35,987 nucleotides of DNA from assembly GCA_016872925.1 (NCBI GenBank), contig VGYR01000005.1, positions 1-35,987 on the forward strand. The letters run 5' to 3'. Of the stretch, positions 17,900-26,600 are shown one piece after another (position 1 is the first letter of the stretch; each line of letters opens with the position of its first letter). The DNA comes from Planctomycetota bacterium. GTDB lineage: Bacteria > Planctomycetota > Planctomycetia > Pirellulales > UBA1268. A model generated the notes under the pieces. It did no database searches. It saw nothing but the letters and a program-made list of their open reading frames with translations, and was not told where the DNA came from. The position numbers and the translations under genes were made by a program.

Positions 17900-19729
17900 T
17901 CAATGTGCGGCCGCAGCCGCCGCCACGGCCGCGGCGTTCGGGGGATCGGTCTGCATCAGGTGGTCCTTCTCGACGCCCGGCACCGAGTATTCGTAGGGGC
18001 CGCGGTAGACGACCGGCTGATAGTCGAAGTTGCCGTGGCCCGGCGGGCTCGGGGCGGTCCACTCGAGCGTGTTGGCATTCCACGGATTCCGGCCGGCGAC
18101 CGGGCCCCAGAACATGCTGTAGATGAAGTTGGCCGCGAAGATCACCTGCGTGGCCACCATCCCGATGGCGCAGTACGTCATGAAGGCGTTGAGCGGCTGG
18201 AGGTGGTGGAAGGTCTCGTAGTGGTAGGCATCGGCCAGCCGGCGGGGAAACCCGACGGCGCCGAGGATGTGCATCGTGAAGAAGGTGCCGTTGAGGAAGA
18301 TGAACGTCAGGAAGAAGTGCACCTTCCCCCAGAACTCGTTCATCGTGCGGCCGAACATCTTGGGGAACCAGAAGTAGATCGCCGCCCAGACGCCCATCGC
18401 GGTGCCGGCGAAGAGCACGTAGTGGAAGTGGGCCACGATGAAGTAGGTGTCGTGGATGAAGATGTCGACCGGCGTGGCCGCCATGAAGATGCCCGACAGG
18501 CCGCCGATGATGAACATCGACACGAACGAGATGGCGAACAGCATCGACGTCGTGAACTGGATCTTGCCCCCCCAGAGCGTGCCCAGCCAGTTGAACGTCT
18601 TCACGGCGCTCGGGAGGGCGATCATCATCGTCGACACCATGAAGGTGATGCCGAGGGCCGGGTTCATGCCCGACATGAACATGTGGTGGCCCCAGACGAT
18701 GAAGCCCAGGCCGGCGATGCCGGCGATCGAGTAGACCATCGGCCGGTAGCCGAACAGCGGCTTGCGGGCGAACACGGTGAGGATGTCGCTGACCATGCCC
18801 ATCGCCGGGAGGATCATGATGTACACGGCGGGGTGGCTGTAGAACCAGAACAGGTGCTGCCAGAGCAGCGGCTGGCCGCCGCCGGCGCCGGCGATGGCGT
18901 TGTTGACGACGTTGCCCTCCGGCGAGAAAAAGCCGGTGCCGAGCATCCGGTCGGAGAGTTGCATGAAGCCGGCGGCGGTGAGCACGGGCAGGGCGAAGGC
19001 CTGGAGGACGGCGGTGATGAACATCGCCCAGATCGTCATCGGCAGGCGGAACATCGTCATCCCGGGGGCCCGCATCAGGATGATGGTGGTCATGTAGTTG
19101 ACGCTGCCGAGCATCGAGGAGACGCCGACGAACGTCAGGCCGAGCAGCCAGAGCGTCTGACCCATGCCGCTGGCGGGCGACGAAGCCGGGTTGGTGGAGA
19201 GCGTCGGATAGCTCGTCCAGCCGCCCGACGCCGCCCCCCCCTCCACGAAGAAGCTGGCTCCGAAGCAGACGAAGGCCGGCCACATGAACCAGTACGACAG
19301 CATGTTGAGCGTCGGAAACGCCATGTCGTCGGCCCCGATCATCAGCGGAATCAGGAAGTTGCCGAATGCGCCCGCGAGGATCGGGATGATCACCAGGAAG
19401 ATCATCACCGTGGCGTGCATCGTGAACAGCATCGTGTAGAACTCGGGGGCCATCTGTCCCCCTTCCTGGGCGAACAGCTTGCCCACGACCGGCACGTCGG
19501 ACCACGGCCAGGCCACCTGCCAGCGGACGGCGAGCGCCAGGAGCCCGCCGATCAGAAACCAGAGCAGCGTCGAGAACAGGAACTGCAGCCCGATGACCTT
19601 GTGATCCTTCGAGAACACGTAGGTCGAGAGGAAGTGACCGATCCCGCCCTCGGCCGCGTGGGCGGGGGCGTGGACGACCGCGGAACCGTGATCGACGGCG
19701 GGCGTGGCGGTGGTGGGGGGCGGGGTCAT
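17900..19729 (-). CDS. coxA: Cytochrome c oxidase subunit I, A2-type
   Basis: A 609-residue catalytic subunit with about twelve helices. Heme ligands and CuB site are present: MHATVM (His105), FYSHPAVY (297-303, His299 cross-linked to Tyr303), WGHHMFMSG (His348, His349) and FIVAHFHYVL. The D-channel glutamate of HPEVY is alanine, while Tyr297-Ser298 precede the His; this YSHP signature defines A2-type heme-copper oxidases, which pump protons without that glutamate. A K-channel pattern is kept. The C-terminus is Ala-rich. Preceded by coxII with a 58-base gap. Confidence 0.96.
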   Translation of the reverse strand: MTPPPTTATPAVDHGSAVVHAPAHAAEGGIGHFLSTYVFSKDHKVIGLQFLFSTLLWFLIGGLLALAVRWQVAWPWSDVPVVGKLFAQEGGQMAPEFYTMLFTMHATVMIFLVIIPILAGAFGNFLIPLMIGADDMAFPTLNMLSYWFMWPAFVCFGASFFVEGGAASGGWTSYPTLSTNPASSPASGMGQTLWLLGLTFVGVSSMLGSVNYMTTIILMRAPGMTMFRLPMTIWAMFITAVLQAFALPVLTAAGFMQLSDRMLGTGFFSPEGNVVNNAIAGAGGGQPLLWQHLFWFYSHPAVYIMILPAMGMVSDILTVFARKPLFGYRPMVYSIAGIAGLGFIVWGHHMFMSGMNPALGITFMVSTMMIALPSAVKTFNWLGTLWGGKIQFTTSMLFAISFVSMFIIGGLSGIFMAATPVDIFIHDTYFIVAHFHYVLFAGTAMGVWAAIYFWFPKMFGRTMNEFWGKVHFFLTFIFLNGTFFTMHILGAVGFPRRLADAYHYETFHHLQPLNAFMTYCAIGMVATQVIFAANFIYSMFWGPVAGRNPWNANTLEWTAPSPPGHGNFDYQPVVYRGPYEYSVPGVEKDHLMQTDPPNAAAVAAAAAAH

Positions 19730-19787
19730 CGGTGGTTCCTCCGGGAGCGGATCGGGATCGTGGCGGTCGATTCTCGGTGCAGGATGA

Positions 19788-20585
19788 TCAGTTGGCGGCG
19801 ACGTCGTCGGCCGGAGCCGGCGGCTGGGTGGTGCCCTGCTCGGCGTACTTCCGCTCGAGCCAGGCGTCGAAGTCGGCCCGCGACTCGAAGGTCACGCGGC
19901 CCTTCATCTTGTAGTGCCCCCACCCGCAGAGTTCGGCGCACACGATGTCGTACTCGCCGACGTCGCGGGCCTTGAACCAGACCGGGATCTTCATCCCGGG
20001 AACGGCGTCCTGCTTGATGCGGACGTTGGGCAGGAAGAACGAGTGCAGCACGTCCATGCTCTTGAGCTGGATGAGCACGTCTTCGTCGACGGGCAGGTGG
20101 AGGTCGTTGACGAGAAACAGGTCGTCGGGCGTGCCGAGCGAGCCGTCCCGGCCCGGATAGCGGAGCCGCCATTCGAACTGCCGCGCCACGACCTCGACGG
20201 TCGGCTCCATCGCGGGCCGCCGCATCTTGACGTCGGCCCAGGCGTTCATCTGGTAGATCGCCAGGAACAGGAGCGTGGCTGCGGGAATGATCGTCCAGAC
20301 GACCTCGAGCGTGTGGCTCCCCTGGATGTACGTCGCGGGCCCCGACTGCTTCGCCGCGTCGTACTTCCACATGAACCAGAAGAGCACCACCTCCGTGACG
20401 ACGAACACGACCCCGGTCAACGCCAGGATGAAGTAGAACAGCGAGTCGATGCTGCCGCCGTGCTCCGAGACGTCCTTCGGCAGCCAATGGTCGTACGCCG
20501 GGGCGACGGCGAACGTCAGCACGCCGAGCACCGGGACGGCGAGGAACAACAGTGACCAGAAGATGCCGGCGAGTCGCTTGCCCAC
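19788..20585 (-). CDS. coxB: Cytochrome c oxidase subunit II (CuA-containing, no fused heme c)
   Basis: A 265-residue protein from a GTG start. Two membrane helices (about 10-30 and 50-73, with a further hydrophobic stretch near 94-112) precede the cupredoxin domain. The CuA ligands are His181 (HSFFLPNVRIKQDAVPGM) and C216-AEL-C220, then His224 and Met227 (WGHYKM); the domain also has QFEWRLRYP. The protein ends about 40 residues after the CuA site without a CxxCH, so it is aa3- rather than caa3-like and needs an external donor. The diheme cytochrome upstream is the natural candidate. Confidence 0.95.
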   Translation of the reverse strand: MGKRLAGIFWSLLFLAVPVLGVLTFAVAPAYDHWLPKDVSEHGGSIDSLFYFILALTGVVFVVTEVVLFWFMWKYDAAKQSGPATYIQGSHTLEVVWTIIPAATLLFLAIYQMNAWADVKMRRPAMEPTVEVVARQFEWRLRYPGRDGSLGTPDDLFLVNDLHLPVDEDVLIQLKSMDVLHSFFLPNVRIKQDAVPGMKIPVWFKARDVGEYDIVCAELCGWGHYKMKGRVTFESRADFDAWLERKYAEQGTTQPPAPADDVAAN

Positions 20586-20621
20586 GTCGATGAACTCCCT
20601 GCTCGGATGCCTGCCCTGCCG

Positions 20622-21941
20622 TCAGAACCTGTCTTTCGCCACCAACGGACGATCGACGCCGAGTTCGCCGTCGAAGTCGTAGGGCAGCGACCGGATGTAG
20701 TTGACGATGTGCCAGATCTCCTCGTCGGGCACACTCCCCTTGCCGCCGGGGCCCGACGGCCCCACGCCCGGCATCGGCGCGCCGTTGATGCCGGTGTAGA
20801 GCCGGCGGTAGAGATCGAGCGGACGCCGGCCGCCACGGTACAGGCCGAGCCGGAGATTCCGCGGCGGGATCGTCCGTGGCCGAAGCGCGTCTCCCTCGAT
20901 GACATCCTCGGCCGCATGCAGCCAGGCGGAGCGGGCGGCGTCGGACTTGCCCGCGGCGAGCCCGCCGCTGACCTCCTTGCTCCACTCCACGATCACCTTG
21001 TTCCAGTCGTCGTAGTCGTTGGCCTGGCCGTCGCCGAGCGCCGTCACCCCGTGGCACTTCACGCAGCCGCCGTCGCCATGAAACAGGGTCCGCCCGCGGG
21101 CGACCGACTCGCGGTTGGCCGGATCGTCGCCGGGCTTCGAGAAATCCACGTTCGCCGGCACGGCCGCGATCGGGATCGCCGCCTCCTCCGCCCCCTGCCA
21201 CTTCTCCACGATCGGGGTCAGGATCTCGTCGACCAGAAACTCGCGCGTCTCGGGGAACCGGTCGTCGGTGCCGAGTTCCTGCTCGGCATACGAGTAGAGC
21301 GCCAGTTCCGTCTCGCCGCGGATCGAGAGGTAGCGGACGTATTCGACCAGCGCGTCGACCTGCGCCGGCGGCAGCAGGGCGAACGAGGGCATCGACGAGC
21401 CCGGCACACCCTGGTGTAGCAGGCGGACGAGATCGTCCCGCGACGGCCGGGCGTCGCGCCACGTCCCCTTGAACTTGAACTTGCCCGGGCGGTAGTCGCG
21501 GGGATACGGGTTGAGAAAGGCCGCGGTCGGCCCCATGCCATCGCCGCTGATCCCGTGGCAGTGGGCGCAGTGCTCACGGTAGAGCCCGTTCTTGCGGCCC
21601 ACGATGTCGCTCCGCACGGGACCGGCCGCCAGGGCGAGTTTGGCGTGGTCGAGCCCAGTCTCCGCGAGGGCGACCGGTTCGTCGGGGGTGCCGAACATCG
21701 CCTCGAGGATCGTCGCCACCTGCGCCTGCCGCTCCCGGGCCCAGCCTGCCCACGGCTTCTCCATCCCGGCCTCGGGCGCCGCCGACTTGGTCGCCTGGAC
21801 CATGTTGAGCCGGAAGGCCGCCGGCGGCGTGCGGCCACACCCGACCGCGGCGACGAGGACGGCGAGCACGGGAACGACGCGGAGTCCGGAACGCGACACC
21901 ATCTTCATACCAGGGAGAGGGGATTGACGGGGCTTGATCAT
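20622..21941 (-). CDS. Diheme cytochrome c lipoprotein
   Basis: A 439-residue exported protein with a hydrophobic signal and lipobox AVGC (Cys35). Two class I cytochrome c domains are seen: C125-AHC-H129 (GISGDGMGPTA follows, with a likely Met184 ligand in SMPSFALL) and C293-VKC-H297 (with a C-terminal NGAPMPGVG as likely Met ligand). I use the ATG at 21941, whose ATGA overlaps the upstream stop; an internal ATG at 21908 also gives a good signal peptide. Position directly before coxII suggests that it passes electrons to CuA, perhaps replacing the fused heme domain of caa3 oxidases. Confidence 0.9.
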   Translation of the reverse strand: MIKPRQSPLPGMKMVSRSGLRVVPVLAVLVAAVGCGRTPPAAFRLNMVQATKSAAPEAGMEKPWAGWARERQAQVATILEAMFGTPDEPVALAETGLDHAKLALAAGPVRSDIVGRKNGLYREHCAHCHGISGDGMGPTAAFLNPYPRDYRPGKFKFKGTWRDARPSRDDLVRLLHQGVPGSSMPSFALLPPAQVDALVEYVRYLSIRGETELALYSYAEQELGTDDRFPETREFLVDEILTPIVEKWQGAEEAAIPIAAVPANVDFSKPGDDPANRESVARGRTLFHGDGGCVKCHGVTALGDGQANDYDDWNKVIVEWSKEVSGGLAAGKSDAARSAWLHAAEDVIEGDALRPRTIPPRNLRLGLYRGGRRPLDLYRRLYTGINGAPMPGVGPSGPGGKGSVPDEEIWHIVNYIRSLPYDFDGELGVDRPLVAKDRF

Positions 21942-22825
21942 GTGCCGATCGCTCCGGCGGGAACCTCGAGCGTGCCGAGATCCTTCACCTCGTCGGCCTG
22001 GAGGGTGATCGTGAATCGGCCCTTGGGGTTCCACTTCAGCTCGGGCCGGGTCAAAACGACGCCGCCGCCGGAGCCCGTGGCGCGGGCGTGCCAGACCTGG
22101 AACTCCAGCAGCTCCCCGGCCGGAAGGTCGGCGATTTCGAACGAACCGTCGGCGGCCGACACGGCCGCGTAGCCATCCTTGCGGACGAGCATGTAGGCCT
22201 TCATCCAGGGGTGGATGTTGCAGGTCACGGCCTTCGGGACGCCCATTTCCGAGTCGAGCGTGTAGGCGGTCCCCTGCCCCGCGGGAATCAGCTGGTTGAA
22301 GCTCGTGCCGTCGATGTTGGTGTTGTGCCCGACGGGGTCGCTGTTCTTGATGTCGATCGCCTGGCCCACGCGGCCCACGAACACGGGCGACAGAAACTCG
22401 CAGTTCTTCTGATCGAAGACGGCGGCCGGCGCCGCGGCAGCCGGCGCCTTCACGCGGCTCGCCTTGCGGACGAACACGACGACGTCGGCGAGCCCCTTCG
22501 TGGAGGCGTCGACCCGCAGCGAGCGGTCCACGAGCTTCGACGACGTGCCGCAGACCTCCGTGTCCTTGTCGACCACCAGGGCCTTGGGCTGCCCCGGGTC
22601 GCCGGCGAACACGAACCGCCCCTTCAGGCCGGCCCAGCCCGTGCCCGTGCTGGCCGCCACCGCCCCGTCGGACGCGGTGGCCGAAGCCGCCCGCAGGGTC
22701 TCGCGGAGCGCCGCGGCCGCACCGCTGTCGGCGACCGGCGCCGACACCCGCTGCGGGCCGCAGCCGCCTGCGAGGGCGGCGGTCAGGCCGAGCATGGGGG
22801 CGACGCTGCGGAGCGACGAGTTCAT
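21938..22825 (-). CDS. Cupredoxin-like lipoprotein (CNIHPWM type), copy 2
   Basis: A 295-residue protein with lipobox AGGC (Cys22). The central domain has GHNTN (His167) and C202-NI-H205-PW-M208, a type 1 copper ligand set (H-C-H-M). It also has EVCG (about 90-93), and the PVGHN loop resembles plastocyanin/methylamine-utilisation-type proteins. After the copper loop comes a carboxypeptidase-regulatory-like beta sandwich (GYAAVSAADGSFEIADLPAGE). Blue copper electron transfer is likely but unproved. It is a paralogue of the next upstream gene and overlaps the diheme cytochrome start. Confidence 0.82.
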   Translation of the reverse strand: MNSSLRSVAPMLGLTAALAGGCGPQRVSAPVADSGAAAALRETLRAASATASDGAVAASTGTGWAGLKGRFVFAGDPGQPKALVVDKDTEVCGTSSKLVDRSLRVDASTKGLADVVVFVRKASRVKAPAAAAPAAVFDQKNCEFLSPVFVGRVGQAIDIKNSDPVGHNTNIDGTSFNQLIPAGQGTAYTLDSEMGVPKAVTCNIHPWMKAYMLVRKDGYAAVSAADGSFEIADLPAGELLEFQVWHARATGSGGGVVLTRPELKWNPKGRFTITLQADEVKDLGTLEVPAGAIGT

Positions 22826-22850
22826 GGTGCGGCAAACCTTGCGTGGAGGA

Positions 22851-23621
22851 CTACTTCTGGAACACGGCCGGCGCCAGCACGATCTCGCCGAGATCCGTGC
22901 CACCCGCCGCGACCGTCACCTTCTTGCGGCCCTTCGAGGCCTTCTCGGCCTTGCCGCCGATCGACATCTCGCCGAGGTAGCCGGCCTTCTCATGCCAGAA
23001 CTGCAGCTCCAGTTCGCCGACCGGAAGGTCCTCGATCTCGAAGGTGCCGTCGGCCTTGGAGACGGCGGCGTACGGATTCGGGCGGACGAGCAGCCAGCCC
23101 TTCATCCACGGGTGAATGTTACAGGTCACCTGGGCGGGAATCGCCTCGTCGCTGGCGAACTTCAGCGAGGCGGTTCCGCCGGCCGGGATCAGGTTGTTGG
23201 AGGGGGGATTCTTGATCGTGGCGATGTTGCTGTTGTGGCCGACCGTGTCGGAGTTCTTGACGACCAGTTCCTGACCGACCTGCACGAACGTCACGTGCGG
23301 CTCGAAGCGGCAGTTGGCGTTGTCGAGTTCAACCTTGGCGGCAGCCGCCTTGGCCGCCTCGGGACTGACCTTGACGTCCTTGTCGCGCACGAAGACGACG
23401 ACGTTGGCGATGCCCTTGTCGCCCCCGACGATCAGCTCCTCGGCGAGGAGCTTGTGCTTGCCGCACACCTCCACGTCCTTGTCGGCCTTGAGCTCCGACG
23501 CGGTCGGGGGATCGCCTCCAAACACGAACTTGCCCTTGATCGACCCCCACTCGTCGGCGGGGGCGACGGCGGCGGACGCGACGAGGAGTGCGGCGGACAG
23601 GACCGGCATCAGACGTGTCAT
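22851..23621 (-). CDS. Cupredoxin-like periplasmic protein (CNIHPWM type), copy 1
   Basis: A 256-residue protein with a signal peptide (LSAALLVASAAVAPA) but no lipobox, so likely soluble in the periplasm, unlike its paralogue. Ligand candidates are His129 (GHNSN), C167-NI-H170-PW-M173. EVCGKH and CRFEPHV precede the site, and a C-terminal beta sandwich begins at PYAAVSKADGTFEIEDLPVGE. Same architecture and order as its neighbour, so a tandem duplication. Lies 56 bases downstream of the octaheme gene. A mobile electron carrier is plausible. Confidence 0.84.
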   Translation of the reverse strand: MTRLMPVLSAALLVASAAVAPADEWGSIKGKFVFGGDPPTASELKADKDVEVCGKHKLLAEELIVGGDKGIANVVVFVRDKDVKVSPEAAKAAAAKVELDNANCRFEPHVTFVQVGQELVVKNSDTVGHNSNIATIKNPPSNNLIPAGGTASLKFASDEAIPAQVTCNIHPWMKGWLLVRPNPYAAVSKADGTFEIEDLPVGELELQFWHEKAGYLGEMSIGGKAEKASKGRKKVTVAAGGTDLGEIVLAPAVFQK

Positions 23622-23677
23622 GGCAGGGCTCCGAAGGCGGGACGGAAGGCGGGGAGGACCGAAGCGGACTTCATCAC

Positions 23678-26600
23678 TCAGTTTAGGACTGCCGCCTCCG
23701 GCGACGACCGGACCGACGACAGGGGCCCCGCCTGCGGGGCCGGGAAGGGCTGGGCCGCGGCCCGCGGGGCCGCCGGCTGCTGGCCCGGTTGGGGCTGCTG
23801 GCCGGGCTGCGGGGCGACCGGCTGCTGACGCAGGAAGGCCTCGAGGGACAGGTTCTGTTTGGCGAACGCGTCGAAGTGCATGAGCAGGTCGGTGAGGGCA
23901 TCGACCTGCTGCTCGCTCGACCCGGCGTACAGGTCCTGGCTGACCGGCTGATTGAACGGGATGTTCACCGGCATCCCGGTGTAGGGCAGGAACCGCTTGG
24001 GGTTGGCGATCCAGCCGTGCACGTAGTCGGGCCGGAGCCGCTCGTGCACCCGCTGCAGCTGAGGGGCCAGGGCCTTCACGCTGCCCGGCGGCGTGTAGTC
24101 ACCGATCAGGTGGCACTTCACGCAGTAGTTGTTGTTGGTGACGATCTTCAGCGCGCCCTGGAGGTGGCCCGGATGCGACCGCTCGGCAGCCGCGAGCGAA
24201 GCGTCGTCGAGCCGCGGGTCGTAGACGTAGGGATACTCCGCCCCGTCGACGGCCGCGAAGTAGTTGACGAGCGCCGCGGCCTTCGCCGAGTCGAAGTGGA
24301 ACTTCGGCATCCGCAGCACGGCCGGCGGGCGGATGGGATGCGGGTTGAGCAGGAACTTGTGCAGCCAGGCCGACTGCACCTTCTTGCCCTCGCCGACCAG
24401 GGGCGGCGGCAGCCAGCCCCAGGCGTCGTCGGGCTTGACGTTGGGATTCACCTGCTTCTCGTCGGCGATCACCACCGGAAACAGCAGCCGCGCCAGGTCG
24501 CCACCCCAGCCGGGATAGTGACGGCCGGCGGCCACGGCGTCGTCCGGCACCAAGAGGTTCTGGGCCCCCACGGTCCGGGGCTCGCCGTCCACCAGCGTGT
24601 CCTGCCAGAGCGCGAACGGCCGATGCGCGACCGACTCGGTGTCGTCCGGCTCGATCGGCACGCCGTCCTCGTCGACCACCTGCGGCTTCCCGGTCTCGGG
24701 ATCGAGTGTCGGCATGCCGACGAGCGTGGTCCGCCGCCGGCCCTGGCGGTCGGTGGCCAGCGAGGCGGCGACCTGGTCGGGGGAGAAGTGCGGCGACAGG
24801 AAGGGATAGTCGGCGAACGCCGGCGCCTCGCCGAGGCTCTCGGGCTTGTAGCGGAGGTCCCAGCGGTCCATCCGCAGCGTGTGGCAGCCGCCGCAGTTGT
24901 ACTGCTCGGCCACCACGAGGCCGTCGAGCCGGGCCTGCTCGCGGGGCCCCGGCTTGTGGACGTACTGCGGCGCCGGCGGCTCGGCGACCAGGCCGAGCAC
25001 GAAGGTCATCACCGCCTCCCGCTGCTTCTCGTCGAACGGGAACTGCGGCATCCGGTACCGCTCGTTGTAGGTCTTGTTCTCCGCCTTCTTGTAGTCGTAG
25101 CTCCGCGGCGCCCGGAGCTTCTGCCAGAGGAATCCCTCCCGCTCGTGGCCCAGCAGCTTCTCGAGGAAGTAGCCGGTGTCGGGATCGACCGACTCGGGGT
25201 CGACGTGCAGCCCCTCCTCCGCCAGTTCGTAGGCGAGCTTCGGCGTGAGCGCGTCGTCGCCGGTCTCCGCACCCGCACCATGGTCGCCCGGCTGTCCATG
25301 TGCGGCGTGCCCGCCATGCCCAGCGTGCCCGCCATGCCCGGCGTGACCGTGGGCAAGCTGGTGCATCACGAAGTGCGACGCCTGCTCGAAGGCGATCCGC
25401 GACGGATCCTTGCGGCCCCAGTCGGCCAGCGCCGCACCGGCCGGCTTGCCGTCCTCGAACCCGGGAATGTCGTGGCAGGAGTAGCAGGCCAGCTTGTTGA
25501 TCGTCTTCTTGCCCACGTAGGCGAGCAGCTGGCGGTCTCGGTCCGGGCCCGCAAGGCCGGCGAGCATCCGCTCGTCGCCCTGGATCGCGGCGCCGGCATC
25601 GATGCCCCGCTCGAGCACCTCCTGGGCACGGACGACCGTGAACCGCTCCTTCAGGTACATCAGCGCCAGTTCGTCGAGCGCGGCCCGCTCCTCGGTGGTC
25701 ATCGAGTTGGCCGACGCCATCGCGAAGGGGACCTCGCCGCCGAGCGTCTCCACCATCCACTCCGCGGCCGGCTTCCAGTCACGGCCGGAGCCCATCAGGT
25801 ATTCGGTGGCGTCGGCGGCAGGGTCGCTGACGGTCCCGTCGGCGAGCGGCACCGGCTCCAGCAGCACGTTGGGCATGATCGTCTTCGGGTGGTATCGCGA
25901 CGGCTCGCGGAGCCAGCTGTAGAGCCACTGCTTGCCCTGCGGGTGGGACGCGGCCTTGGCGCCGATCCGCGAAAGGTTGGGGCCGTGGGTGCTCGTGGCC
26001 TCCGGGAAGTCGTCATGCTGATGGCAGGCGAGGCAGCCGCGGAGTTGCACGACCTTCCTCCCGCGGGCCGCGTCGGCCGCGGCGGTGATGCCCTCGAACG
26101 GCTTGACGTATTCGAACGGCGCGCTCGACTCGGTGAGGTAGTGCACCATCGAGCGGATCTCCAGCGGCTCGTACCGCCGCGACTCCTCGAGCTGCTTGCC
26201 TTCGAGGTGGCTCCAGAGCCCGAAGAACCGGGGCATCTTGGTGGACGGTCGGAACTCCTGCGGATTCCGCAGCCAGGCGTAGAGCCAGTCGAAGCCGAGC
26301 TTGCTCGACAGGTGCCGCAGGCTGGGACCGACCTTGGGCAGCGTGCCGGGCGTCTCCGGGTCCTTGAGCAGCACCGCCATCTGATGGGACCGCGGCGAGA
26401 GCCTCGCGCCGGCGCCCTCGGCCGCGTCCCGCTCGATCGCGTCCCGCAGCCGGTTCCGCGACTCGCGGCTGTCGGGGCCGGAGCGGACGTCGGCCACCCA
26501 GCGGACGAACGTGTCGCCCATCTCGGCGATCGCCGGATCGGAGGCCAGCGCCTCGGCGGCCTCGTGGAAGGTCGGCTCGACCCGCATGTCGGGTCCGATC

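Noticed and set aside
25280-25350. Short tandem repeats in the His-rich part of the octaheme gene as a CRISPR or satellite
   Set aside because: They are in-frame codons for a GHAGHGG-type stretch inside the protein, with no spacers.
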